Assembly: GCA_033977485.1 (NCBI GenBank)
Contig: CM066982.1
Location: forward strand, 29,986,218 to 30,050,217
From: Hydrangea macrophylla
Lineage: Eukaryota; Streptophyta; Magnoliopsida; Cornales; Hydrangeaceae
Direction of reading: 5' to 3'
Length of the DNA: 64,000 bases
A program made the translations under genes and the position numbers. Positions 10,789 to 21,902 of the stretch are shown piece by piece (within the stretch, counting starts at the first letter, position 1; each line of letters starts with the position of its first letter). The notes beneath the pieces are model-generated. The model saw only the letters and a program-made list of their open reading frames with translations. It made no database searches and was not told where the DNA came from.

Positions 10789-13700
10789 ATGTCCGATAAT
10801 TCCATCGAAGGAATTTTTGAAAATCCATTCTATTCATCCGACTCATCTAGTTCTATTAACCCCATAATTACACCAATCGACTCAATGGCCGACAATCAAA
10901 GCGAAAATGGTGATAATGTGGTTGTACCAATCGACGACTCACTTCGTCCTTTGTGCGATCTCATGACACCCGAACATGCGCCTACACCTTCTTGCATTCT
11001 CATTCCACCCTATGCAGGCAAATTCCAATTTCGCAATGGAATGATTCAACTCCTTCCTACCTTTCATGGAATGGAGAGCTAAAAAGCATATCTACATGTC
11101 AAAGACTTTGAGGATGTTTGTAAAACTTTCTCACAAAATTGTCCTGTAGACGTGACACGTTTAATGCTATTTTCTTTCACTCTGAAGGATAAAACAAAAG
11201 CGTGGTTACTCACCTTGAAGCCAAACTCTATCTACACTTGGCATGTGATGAATACCACTTTCTTGAAGAAATTCTTCCCACCTCGCATGACCACCGAGCT
11301 TAAACGACAAATAAACTCTTACAAACAAAAGAGCAATGAAACATTCACCCAAACTTGGGAAGGTTTCAAGGATTTACTACTCTCATGCCCACATCATGGG
11401 TATGAGAAATGGCGAACCATCAGCTACTTTTATGAAGGGCTAAATGGTGAAACGAAAAAGTTGGTCGAGACCATGAGTTCAGGGCCATTTCTTCGCAAAA
11501 ACACTGAGGAAGCTGAAGCTCATTTTGAGTGGCTAGCTGAGCATGCCCACGAGTGGTCAAATTCAGATGAGATCCCACGATCACAGATATCCTGTGTAGA
11601 AGAGAAAAGTTTATATCAACTGAAAAGTGAGGATCATCTGATGAATAAGTATGAAGAACTAGTAAAGAAAGTGGAAGAATTGGGGATGAAAGGAGAGAGT
11701 TCTAGGCAGTTTTTGCCCGAAGAACCATGTGGCACATGTAACATGTTGGGACACACTACTCAATATTGTCCCAATGTGCCATATTTTCAAGAACAACCCC
11801 CCATGGAATTGAATGCCATGCAAGGATATAGGGGGGCGGGGAATTCCTACAATAACTATAATTCACAAAATAATAATAGTAGATGGAATCGCCCCGGATT
11901 CGACTGGAAAAACAATGCTGGGACCCAAAACCAATTTCAACAACAGCCCTACAATAACAATAATCAATATCAAGGGCAATACAACAGGCAATCCCAGCCA
12001 TTCAATCAGAATAGAGCACATAACTACAACCAAGCTCAACCCTCTAACAACCAACAAGCAAATATTTACGTCCCACCTCACAAGAAGGTGCAGGAGGAAG
12101 ATCCACTCTCTAATGCGAATTTAACACAACAGTTAATTCAAATGATGAGTAAAATGTCGGCAACCTTAGAGAGAATGGATGCACGTCTAGAGGGTTCAAG
12201 TGGTACATTCCCCGCTCAACCACTTCCAAACCCTAAGGGTTACAATAATGGCCCTCCTACTCATGAACAGGCAAAAGCCGCGACTACATTAAGAAGCGGC
12301 AAAGTCATAGGGCAAAACATACCTCATTCTACTCCCAAGGAGTATGACGAGGAGGAAGTGGTAATTAGGAGCAAACCATCTACTCAAGCAGAAGAATCGT
12401 CCACTAATGACAAACCATTAGAACCAAACAAGGACGCTTCGAAAGAAGTAGAAGAAGTTGAGAAAAGGCCTGGAAAGGAGCCAGTCATTGACGAATTACC
12501 TAAGTGCCTTTTCCCTGCACCTTACCCTCAAAGGCTTAAGAGACCCCAAAACGAGGCTAAGAATCAGGAGTTCTTGGAGTTGTTCAAACAAGTTAAAATC
12601 AATCTCCCACTCCTTGATGCAATCAAACAGGTGCCAGCCTACGCTAAGTATCTAAAAGACTTATGCACGGTTAAAACAAGGCAAAGTGTAAAAAAACATG
12701 CTTATGTCACTTGCCAAGCAAGTGCAATCATTCAAAATGAATTGCCTCCAAAGCTTAAGGATCCTGGCACCCCAACTGTCTCGTGTAGAAATGGGAATCA
12801 GAGGATAGACAACGCACTCCTTGATTTAGGAGCAAGCGTAAACCTTTTTCCATACTCAGTATATAAACAACTAGGGTTGGGTGAACTCAAACCCACCCGA
12901 GTTGCATTGCAATTGGCAGACAGGTCAGTCAAATATCCTAGAGGAATACTGGAAGACGTTCTGGTGCAAATAGACACTTTTGTCTTTCCGGTAGATTTTG
13001 TGATATTGGATACTGAACCCGTGTCTAATCCAGGTTCACAAATCCCGGTGATTTTTGGACGTCCATTCCTCAACACCATTGATGCCACAATCAAGATAAG
13101 AAGTGGGATCATGACCATCGTATTCGGGAACATGACTTTGAATGTCAAGATTTTCTCAAATCCCCGACCAGAAGAATACGAGGACGAAGGAGAAGTTAAC
13201 TTCATCGAAACGATCATCGAAGATGAGGCAGATTTTGTAGAATACAAAGATCCTCTGGAAGTAGTTGTGTCGCAATTCGACACTACCTATCAACCTGTTG
13301 ATTCTACCCCGTTGGATGCTGCCCTAAATCATGCCTGCCTCATGATGGAAACCAAAGAGGAAGATAGAGCTGAATGCATGTGGGTCACACCATACGAGCC
13401 CTTACCTCCAAAAATGAAGTTAACTATGCCTTCAAACTTTCAGTTGCCGGACTTGGAATTAAAGAAGCTTCCAAAAGAGCTCAAATATGTCTTTCTGGGA
13501 ACTGAAAAGACTTATCCTGTTATAATTTCAGCCATGTTGAATTCAGAACAAGAGGATAAGTTGATCCAAATGCTCAAACTGCACAAGGGAGCATTAGGAT
13601 GGACTATTGCCAACCTAAAAGGTATAAGCCCATCTATTTGCACCCATAAGATATATTTGGAGGAAGACGCCAAATCTACGTGACAAATGCAGAGGCGTTT

Positions 13701-16356
13701 GAATCCAAATATGCAAGAAGTAGTAAAGAAAGAAGTCTTAAAACTTCTAGACATTGGGATAATATACCCTATCTCTGACAGCCCTTGGGTTAGCCCAACC
13801 CAAGTAGTGCCAAAAAAAGCTGGTATAACAGTAATCCCAAATAAAGACGTCGAGTTAGTACCAACACGCGTCCCCACTGGATGGCGGATGTGTATTGACT
13901 ATCGAAAGTTGAATACTGTGACCCGAAAAGATCACTTCCCACTGCCATTCATGGATCAGATGCTAGAACGAGTGGCGGGTCATAAGTATTATAGTTTCTT
14001 GGACGGATACAGTGGGTACAATCAAATTGCAATTGCTCCAGAAGATCAGGAGAAAACAACATTCACCTGTCCGTTCGGTACGTTCGCTTACCGCCGCATG
14101 CCTTTTGGATTATGCAATGCACCTGCCACTTTCCAGCGGTGTATGTTAAGCATTGTTAGCGATATGGTTGAACAGACACTCGAGGTTTTTATGGAGGATT
14201 TCTCGGTGTTTGGCCATAGTTTCGATAACTACCTAGAAAACCTTGAAAAAGTATTGGCAAGATGCGAGGACAAACACCTAGTACTAAACTGGGAAAAATG
14301 CCACTTCATGGTGACCAAAGGGATTGTCCTCGGCCACATTATCTGAGACAAAGGTATCCAAGTTGATAAAGCAAAAATCGATATAATTTCGAATTTACCT
14401 GTCCCTCGAACAGTCCGAGACATCCGCTCTTTTCTGGGACATGCTGGATTTTATCGACGCTTTATCCAAAACTTTAGTGCGATCTCTCGACCACTGTGCC
14501 AACTACTCGTCAAAGATGCACCTTTCGAATGGTCGGAAAACTGTCAAATATCCTTCGATGCACTAAAAGAACACCTTACCTCTGCACCGATAATACAGGC
14601 ACCCAACTGGGGTTTGCCATTCGAACTAATGTGCGATGCTAGTGACTACACCATTGGTGCAGTCCTAGGACAGAGGAAGGACGACAAGTCTTATGTTATA
14701 TACTATGCCAGCAGAACACTCAACAAAGCCCAAATGAACTATACAACTACTGAAAAAGAGTTACTGGCAATAGTCTTCGCGTTGGACAAATTTAGGTCTT
14801 ATCTGATAGGGTCCCCAATAGTCTGTTTTACAGACCACTCGGCCCTCAAGTACCTATTATCTAAGAAAGATGCGAAACAAAGGCTTATCCATTGGATACT
14901 TCTACTCCAGGAATTTAATATCACTATCAAGGATAAAAAGGGAGTAGAGAATGTTGTTACTGACCACTTATCTCGGTTAACATTTACGGACAATACTGAG
15001 CCCATACCAATCAAAGATGAATTCCCAGACGAGCAAATTATGGCAGTCTCGGGTTTACCCTGGTATGCTGACATAGTAAACTACCTAGCCACAGGAGAAA
15101 CTCCTAGACACTGGTCGAATCAAGACAGGAAGCGGTTCCTCTCGTTCGCACGCCATTTCTTTTTCGATGACCCTTATTTATTCAAGTATTGTGCTGATCA
15201 GGTCATTAGGCGTTGCGTCCCTAATGAGGATATAACCGTAATTCTAGCATCATGCCACTCTGAAGCGTGTGGTGGCCACTTTTCTTCCCAAAAGACCGCA
15301 CAAAAAGTCCTACACAGCGGATTCTATTGGCCCACCATATTTAAGGACGCTTATTCTTTCTGTAAATCGTGCCAACACTGTCAAAAGCTAGGTACTATTT
15401 CAAAAAGAAATTTTATGCCCTTAACCCCTATTATAACAATTGAAATATTCGATTGTTGGGGCATCGACTTTATGGGCCCGTTCCCTAAATCAAACAACTG
15501 CGAATACATACTCCTGGCTGTGGAGTACGTATCAAAATGGGTGGAAGCAATACCGATGAGACGAAATGACCACAAAACAGTCATGTCTTTTCTTAAGGAA
15601 AACATTTTATCGCGTTTCGGAACCCCAAAAGCATTATTAAGTGACCAAGGCAAGCATTTCTGCAACAGGCCTTTGGAAGCACTCCTCAAGAAATATGGGG
15701 TACACCATAAAATTGGGCTAGCATACCACCCACAAACAAACGGGCAGGCGGAGTTGGCTAACCGTGAAATTAAACATATACTTGAAAAAATGGTTAGTTT
15801 CAACAGGAAAGACTGGGCCTATAAATTGACTGACGCTCTGTGGGCGTACCGTACTGCCTACAAGACAAATCTGGGAATGTCTCCTTATCGGCTAGTGTAT
15901 GGTAAGGCATGTCACCTCCCCGTTGAGATTGAGCATAAATCTTATTTGGCAACACGCGCATTAAATTTTGACATTCAGGAGGGAGGACATCTCTCGAAAC
16001 TCTAGTTAGCTGAACTGGAAGAAATCCGTCGAGATGCATACGACAATGCCAAACTCCACAAGGAACGGTTGAAGGCGGGCCACGATCGAACGATCATTCG
16101 TAAGTCTTTCGAGCCGGGGCAAAAAGTTTTATTATATGACTCACGCCTTCATCTCTTCCCAGGCTAACTCCGATCTCGGTGGACAGGACCTTTTACAGTC
16201 AAATCTGTCTTTCCACGCGGGGCAGTTGAACTATTTAACCCTAAGAACGATGGAAGTTTCAAGGTTAATGGCCAAAGATTAAAACCGTTCTTAGAAGATT
16301 TTCAACCCGAAGTCGAGCACATCCAACTGGATGAGCCTGATTATTCCTCAAACTAA
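10789..16356 (+). pseudogene. gag-pol: Element 1 gag-pol, one frame with five premature stops
   Basis: A single frame of 1,855 codons with no frameshift. Gag: capsid-type Retrotrans_gag region (about residues 99-240) and a CCHC knuckle (about 314-327). Protease: DLGAS near residue 679. Reverse transcriptase: the catalytic box reads FMED near 1136 where element 2 has FMDD, so an active-site Asp is changed to Glu. RNase H starts with CDASD near 1282. Integrase has an HHCC-type zinc region and D1560, D1619, E1655 with DD35E spacing. In-frame stops lie at 11080 (TAA), 13681 (TGA), 14344 (TGA), 16003 (TAG) and 16165 (TAA); the natural stop is 16354-16356. The start ATG at 10789 matches that of element 2. 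It would make the virus-like particle and copy the element, but this copy cannot make an active polyprotein. Confidence 0.95.
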
Positions 16357-16497
16357 AATGCCCATGTGCGTTCTCCTAATGTTGTACTTTTTCTTTTTCT
16401 GCTTTTCGTTTTGTTTTATCTTTTGTCTGCATTTTTGAATGTGACTTCGATTATTAATCTGCTATTTCGTGCTGTCTTTCCCTTATAGGATATCAAG
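16357..16497 (+). promoter_or_regulatory. Spacer with splice acceptor before ORF2 of element 1
   Basis: A T-rich tract ends in CCCTTATAG at 16488, nine bases before the ORF2 ATG at 16498. Element 2 has CTGTTGCAG at the equivalent place (to 56783), eight bases before its ATG. Both look like 3' splice sites for a subgenomic mRNA. The matching donor in element 1 is not identified. Confidence 0.5.
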
Positions 16498-17427
16498 ATG
16501 CGAGATGATGACGTTCATTCTATAGGGTCATGGGCTGATTCTGAATATCATAATCCACCTTGGACTGCCGACGAGATAGCATTCTGCTTATCTCCTTATC
16601 AAGGACCAGGGGCAGATGATGTAGTGGACCTGACCTATGGATACATCCCTTATGATCCTGCTCTCCTCCAAATCAACCCTTTCGAGCATATGGACCTTTT
16701 TGGTGAGGAAGGAGAACCTAAAGGGTATGCTGTTGGAGAAGTGGATGACGCGCTGTTGGAACAATGGGAAAATGACTCGATGTGGGAGCCATGGGAAGAA
16801 GAGGACTTACAAGATGTGGTGCCCGAACGCCACAATGCTGTTTTCACATATGTTGACGACTTCCTGGTCATCCAAGTGGTTCCCTATATGTATGTCCATT
16901 TGAGCTACTTGCTATTCAGGCTTCAATGCCCTTTACCAGCTAGTGCATCTGGGGATATCTGGCCAATAGTGAGGTGAACTTTGTGTCACATTCTTTTTCT
17001 TTTTCTTTTTCTTTTCGTTGCACTTTATTTATCTCTTTTTTCTTTGTTTTTCTGTTGATCTTGTTAACTTATTTTCTCCATTTCGATTCTGTTTCCCTTT
17101 GTCAGGAATATCACTATGAATCTACCATTCCCACCGCTGTTCCTTCCACATCAACTTTTCCATGGATTTGGACCATACATAAGGTCCCCAGACACCCCGT
17201 CGCGAGAGGACAGTCCGATGCGCAATTACACTCCATTATCTTTGTCTCCATCTGGATCTCTTGTTATCGGTGATATCAATTTCTTAGAGAGTTCGGCCTT
17301 GCTCGATGATGTCCTCGCTGCTTTCCGCTTGTTCTGGGAAAGGGAATCATCAGGTTCAGACTCTACATTTGCAGTTCTGGTGGAGGAAGAAGTTGTGGGA
17401 GAAGAAATTTTCATTCTCGACGCATAG
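16498..17427 (+). CDS. Accessory ORF2 of element 1, two exons, about 265 aa
   Basis: Proposed CDS: join 16498-16973 and 17106-17427. Exon 1 ends in phase 2 (AG of an Arg codon) at AG/GTGAAC; the intron 16974-17105 ends in GTCAG, and exon 2 continues in frame to TAG at 17425. Element 2 has the intron at the same codon and phase. The protein is acidic, begins MRDDDVHS, contains QWEND..WEPWEEED and the conserved HLSYLLFRLQCPLPAS stretch (about residues 135-150), then PLFLPHQL and an acidic C-terminus EEEIFILD-like. No known domain was recognised. Its place after integrase is where Athila-type elements carry extra or env-like genes, but I see no signal peptide or credible membrane anchor. Unspliced, exon 1 stops just after the donor. 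Confidence 0.65.
16974..17105 (+). other. Putative 132-nt GT-AG intron in ORF2 of element 1
   Basis: T-rich sequence bounded by GAG/GTGAAC and TTTGTCAG/GAAT. Read in the wrong frame it gives a Phe/Leu/Ser-rich hydrophobic stretch. Length and T-richness are normal for a plant intron. Confidence 0.65.
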
Positions 17428-17758
17428 TGTTTAACTTCAATTGTTTTCTGTCATTTCTACTTTATTTCATCAATGGAAGTGTATTCCTAGACAGAGTTTT
17501 TAGTAATTTCAGTGTTCTTTTCGTTTTTCTTTTTCAATAAGGTTTTAAACACCAAGTTGGGGGCAGGAATATTATAAGTGGATGATATTTTAAGGATTTA
17601 TTTCTATAAAATTTATAATGTTCTATTATGAGGTTGACATTTTTGGCTTACATATTCTGGCAATGCACTGTGTTATCACTATTCTGTATGTCCAGACCAG
17701 TGTTGGTTAGTTAGGGGTGGTTAATTTCTCAAATCAGTTTTTTTGTAGAATTTCTATG
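17428..17758 (+). other. Spacer between ORF2 and internal promoter of element 1
   Basis: Non-coding. It contains AAGTTGGGGGCAGGAAT at 17554-17570, which resembles the 3' polypurine tract at 22156. The equivalent place in element 2 (about 57845) reads CACAGTAGGAGATAAT and is poorly conserved. Confidence 0.5.
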
Positions 17759-17870
17759 TTCGATCGATCGAACGAAGATCGATCGATCGAGAATATTGGA
17801 ACCTCGAGCGCTTGAGGAGGGCTCAATCGATCGAAGGTTCGATCGATCGAAAAATCTCGAGCGATCGAAC
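17759..17870. promoter_or_regulatory. Upstream palindrome cluster of internal promoter, element 1
   Basis: Four good TTCGATCGATCGAA-type sites plus CGAGCGCTTGAGG and CGAGCGATCGAAC variants, ending six bases before the TATA-like ATTTAAA at 17876. The arrangement repeats that in the LTR. Confidence 0.8.
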
Positions 17871-17875
17871 CGTTC

Positions 17876-17882
17876 ATTTAAA
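17876..17882 (+). promoter_or_regulatory. Putative internal TATA box before ORF3, element 1
   Basis: ATTTAAACGAGGCGTC is shared with element 2, where it reads TATTTAAACGAGGCGTC. Nearby sequence is much less conserved. It would place a start near 17910, giving a leader of about 160 nt before the intron donor at 18069. Confidence 0.5.
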
Positions 17883-18068
17883 CGAGGCGTCGCCGAGACA
17901 CTTCGTCAATTTCCTCTCTCTCTCTCTCCCTTACTCTAGCGATCGAGCACAGAGGTCGCCCCCTCGATTTTGGCCTCCTCCCTTCTTACCCCATCAATTC
18001 AGGAGCTCCAGATCCCCTCGGATCATCAGTGGCATCGCCAGCACCGTCCATACAGTGCGTCTCTTGAG

Positions 18069-18401
18069 GTGAGCCCCCGAGTCACCCCTCGTATTTCGTT
18101 CCATTTCAAATTCATATGGGGGTACCCCCCATTTGTTCTTTAACTCTTTTTCATAATGTTATTAACGTTTTTGTTGTTTTCGGGCTATTCCCATTCTCCA
18201 TCGTTGCCACTGATATTTCGCTGTTCTCGATCGATCGATCGAACCCAGCATCAGTTCGATCGATCGAACATTCTCGAGCGATCGAACCTGCAATATGTTC
18301 GATCGATCGAACAGGATTCGATCGATCGAAGTGTGGCAGTTTCTTTCTCTTTTCTATTTGACCTGTTCTAATATGTTCTCTCGTTGCTTCTTCATTTTCA
18401 G
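18069..18401 (+). other. Putative 333-nt leader intron of ORF3, element 1
   Basis: Donor TTGAG/GTGAGC and acceptor CATTTTCAG/GG, with exon 2 starting exactly nine bases before the ORF3 ATG. Element 2 has the same layout with a 345-nt intron. It contains a palindrome cluster at 18225-18330. Confidence 0.6.
18225..18330. promoter_or_regulatory. Downstream palindrome cluster within ORF3 leader intron, element 1
   Basis: Five sites of the TTCGATCGATCGAA type, one as CTCGAGCGATCGAAC, lie inside the putative intron. With 17759-17870 they bracket the internal TATA-like motif. Confidence 0.8.
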
Positions 18402-18410
18402 GGCTCTATC

Positions 18411-19961
18411 ATGAATCCGATCACTGGCTACCACAAATCTAAGCCGTTTGATCTCGCTATACCCGATCCAGTTCCAGATCACGGGTTTAGAAATGAAGGA
18501 GACCAAGTTTGGTTCACACGTTACTTCCAGTCACGGAAGGTCATGATCGAGCGTCCCCTTGAGACTGCCTGGCTAGCTACTCCATGGTACCTTGCACGGA
18601 TACGTGCCATGCCCCAGTGGTACACACTATTATCCCAGTCTAAGCAAGTCAATCTATCTTGGATACGGGAGGCGTGTGCAACGATGATCCGGGATCCGGT
18701 TGCTCCGTTCACCCTTCGCTCATTTTTCCGAGGCCGAGAGATCAATTTCAGCCCGGCCACCGTCGCTGCTGCTATTGGGGTACCGGAGGTACCTGATTGT
18801 GTATGCCCCCATAGTCCTGGCACACCTCAGCTATCACCGACCATCATTATCCGCGAGATCACCGGGGGAGCTCTTTCGACATGGGATGGCGAGGCTCTCA
18901 TTCCTGACCTCCACCTCACAGATAACTACCATATGCTTCACCTTGCCCTGAGCAATTGCCTATTAGTGACATCGTACAAGGAGAAGATCGCGGCGTGGTA
19001 TGCTCTTGTCTTATACGCGATCGGGACACGGCAGCCAGTCTGTTTACCCCGCCTTTACATCGACTTCATGCGACACCCTACACGCTACATTCAGGCTAAA
19101 AAGGACCTGAAGGGTGCTTGGGCTATTCATAGGGTGATCGAGCATGTGGGTTTCATTCCGTTGGCGGGGGAAGCGACTGCCCAGTCTCATAGTCGGTTTG
19201 GAGAGACAGCTTCCCGCTGGTCCGATGCGCAGAAAAGGAAGCGAAAAGGGAAAGGCAAGGCAAAGGTGGGAGAGAAGCGGAGACGTAGAGGCGGGACAGA
19301 TATTGAGGGAGCCGCTTCTGGGATGCCCACAGAGGCTGAGGAGCATGACTCGGAGGAGGAGTTAGACCCTGTTGAGGAGGTGACGCGATTTGAGTTGAGA
19401 CAGAGATCTCAGGCTCGTACCCAGGGAGAGTCTTCTTCTGCGCCTCTCCCCACTATTCATGAGTTGTTATTTGAGGAGAGAGAGGCCAGGATTCAACTTG
19501 AGGGTAAGGTGGATGTAATGACTACCTTGCTGGAGGCGATCTTGATACAGATCGGAGTTGATCAGGCGGCTTATACAGCTGCACCTACTGTACCCAGCGA
19601 TCCACCTACAGCAGCTCCTGACACTTCCACTGTACTACCTTCTACATTTGCTGCTCCATCACCTACCGCTGGCTTATCTTCCTCTGCCCCTACTGGTCCT
19701 TCATCTTCTGATCCCCCGGTTGATCTTTCTGTTCTTTCTACATCTGCTGTACCACCTACTGCACCATCATCATCAGCAGGACCACCTACTTCAGAGATAC
19801 CATTTCCCCCTCCTCCTGTCGTGGCCAACACATCAGTTTCTACACTAGCTGCCACAATTCCGAGTGCCCTGGCTACCGCTACTACGGATGTCGAGGGTGG
19901 TGTTATGGATGCTCCGGTTCTAGTGATCGACATTTTATCTGATGTTCCAGATGATGGGTAG
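18411..19961 (+). CDS. Accessory ORF3 of element 1, 516 aa
   Basis: The ATG at 18411 is chosen because MNPITGYHKSKP aligns with MNPVTGYHKSKP of element 2 and follows the acceptor by nine bases; the open frame extends upstream without an ATG. Residues about 1-260 form a folded-looking region with FFRGREINFSPATVAAAIGVP and, later, EKIAAWYALVLYAIGTRQPV. Its layout resembles the plant transposon protein domain of the Transposase_32 family found in Athila-type elements (remote resemblance, from memory). Residues about 274-294 are strongly basic (KRKRKGKGKAK, KRRRR), a likely nuclear-localisation or nucleic-acid-binding patch. An acidic patch, a Gln/Glu-rich helix (about 330-385) and a Pro/Ser/Thr-rich tail follow. 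No catalytic motif is seen. The frame has no stop, unlike gag-pol. Confidence 0.8.
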   Translation: MNPITGYHKSKPFDLAIPDPVPDHGFRNEGDQVWFTRYFQSRKVMIERPLETAWLATPWYLARIRAMPQWYTLLSQSKQVNLSWIREACATMIRDPVAPFTLRSFFRGREINFSPATVAAAIGVPEVPDCVCPHSPGTPQLSPTIIIREITGGALSTWDGEALIPDLHLTDNYHMLHLALSNCLLVTSYKEKIAAWYALVLYAIGTRQPVCLPRLYIDFMRHPTRYIQAKKDLKGAWAIHRVIEHVGFIPLAGEATAQSHSRFGETASRWSDAQKRKRKGKGKAKVGEKRRRRGGTDIEGAASGMPTEAEEHDSEEELDPVEEVTRFELRQRSQARTQGESSSAPLPTIHELLFEEREARIQLEGKVDVMTTLLEAILIQIGVDQAAYTAAPTVPSDPPTAAPDTSTVLPSTFAAPSPTAGLSSSAPTGPSSSDPPVDLSVLSTSAVPPTAPSSSAGPPTSEIPFPPPPVVANTSVSTLAATIPSALATATTDVEGGVMDAPVLVIDILSDVPDDG

Positions 19962-21902
19962 ACTGTGGGTTTGGTTTTTGGATTTTTGGTTCGTTTGGTA
20001 TCATTCTGGGTTGTTTGTTGGGCATTTTTAGCCACTGTTGGGTTGTTATTTATGTTGTTGGTTATGTGTGGTTGTTTTGGATAATATTGGTGGTTGGCTG
20101 GGTAGTTTGATTATAGTGTGTATGATGTATTCTATCACTGTTCTGTTTATTCACTTTACTATATTTCCAGTGATTGATTCTATTTTATGTTGGATCTGAT
20201 GTCATATATTTCCTATCTACTTGATCTTGGCTACTTGGAGTGTGTATGTCTTCTGTACATGTTGTTAATGTTACGATGCTTATGGTGATATTTCAGGTGC
20301 TATCTCTCGATCTATTTTTGAAAATCGTCTGCTGAGGACATTGCAATTTTCAGTTGGGGGTGGGATGTAGATAGATAATCACCTGTGCATATTTTCTACG
20401 TAGCAATCTGGACCACTTTATTTATTGGCAAACATCATACAATCTCCATTATTATTAAAAGTTCGAAAAATACAAAATTATAAAATTTTCAAACTATTAA
20501 CCAAGTCTTTGAATTAAATGGGTAGAATAATTTTGAATTTTCACTTCTATTTAGCTGTTATCAGCAATGACACGATCATTTTATTCTCATCTTTTTATGG
20601 ATTAAGTTCACACGTTTTTCTAGTTCTCTAGGATGAATGCATATGTTGACCATTCCTGTATCCAAATCATTTGCACGTGTTAATAGCTATGCAGCAAACT
20701 TAAAATAAGAGTTAATACGACTTTTATACTTTAAAGAATGAAGTAGTGAAAACTAGTTACCCTTAGTGAGCTTTTGAATCCGATCTTCATTTCTGAGGGA
20801 AATATCACATCAAGTTCGAATTGTTTTCATTGAAAATGCCGATTAAAATTCATTGAATAGTCTCTAATTCTTTATTTTGGCTGCTTATTAGAGGAGAACG
20901 TTCAGGATTTACCAATTAGACCCAATGAACATTTAAGTGTTAAAATTAAGAAGTTGAGAAAATGATTTAAGCCATCGTATTTATTCTTTACCTTCTCCAC
21001 TTACCCATATTGATATCTTTGAATATGTGCTGTTCTTAACCCCTCGCCTAATAAATAATGCCGAATCTATGATGAAATTCTAAATCCCTATTTTTCATAC
21101 GTTGACCTTCATTTACCCCATGGCACACCCAATGTGATTAGATTGTTGAAGTATGAGGAGGGAATAGTGGTGAGAAGGGCTCCAGGTTAAAAAAAAAAAA
21201 TTGATGAAGAAAGGAGAAGGTTTTGATTAAAAAAAAATAATAAAAAAAATAAAATAAAAACGAATAATGAGATGTATGGAGAGGATGGTTGGACTAAAGT
21301 GAAGAAGTTACTGAATACAGCCACATGTTGAAAATATGCAATTTCTTACCTCTCTAATCTCTACCCCACTAAATAAAAAAACCCGAAAAGTCAAAGCCTT
21401 AATGATTCTCTACAACTTAGTTTAAACATGAAAGTGTAATTTGAGTTATCCATGGTATTTCGCTCCTCTAGTGAGTAGTATTCCTTTCATGAGACTATAC
21501 ACTCTAAAATGTTCGTCTTTTATAGAGTCGAGTATGAAAGTGTTAGCATCCGACAAATTATTCCTAGTAAAGCTTTCATACCTTGTGTGACTATTTTTCG
21601 CCAAGTTTCTGTGAGATGTTCATTTCTGAGTGAAATAACTACGTGAGAATTGAGTTGAAACTACAAGTTCTAAGAGTATGATAGTTTAAACAGCTCTAAA
21701 TAAGGTTGATGTATAGCTGTTAATTCCACACACACACGGATACATGGATGTGACGCTTATGTTATTTTTATCTTGGTGACATAAGGAACATGTGAAATTC
21801 TTTCATGGTTTGAATGAGGATGATATGATTTGTGGAGCTAAATTAACAGTTGAGTAATAGAGATTGTTTAAAAGTATTTTATATTTTGTTGAGCTTAATC
21901 AG
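19962..21902 (+). other. Long 3' non-coding region of element 1
   Basis: No gene. It contains AGTTGGGGGTGGGA at 20352-20365, a second polypurine-tract-like site. It also has a block around 20890-20960 (TTAGAGGAGAACGTTCAGGA) and one at 21433-21550, both conserved with element 2. Confidence 0.7.
21433..21550 (+). other. Conserved non-coding block A, element 1
   Basis: About 118 bp including GGTATTTCGCTCCTCTAGT and CATGAGACTATACACTCT. It is clearly matched at about 61461-61575 in element 2, while much of the surrounding sequence is not. Function unknown. Confidence 0.6.

Noticed and set aside
10789..11082. A separate 97-aa gene at the start of element 1
   Set aside because: It is the N-terminus of gag cut by a premature stop at 11080; element 2 reads through at the same place.
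11756..12124. Other open frames overlapping gag (both strands), and similar ones at 52099-52401
   Set aside because: They overlap the Gln/Asn-rich part of gag, whose codon bias opens other frames; no independent evidence.
12816..12840. Protease DLGAS instead of D(S/T)GA as an inactivating change
   Set aside because: Both elements have it and, from memory, related Athila-type proteases do too, so it looks like a lineage feature.
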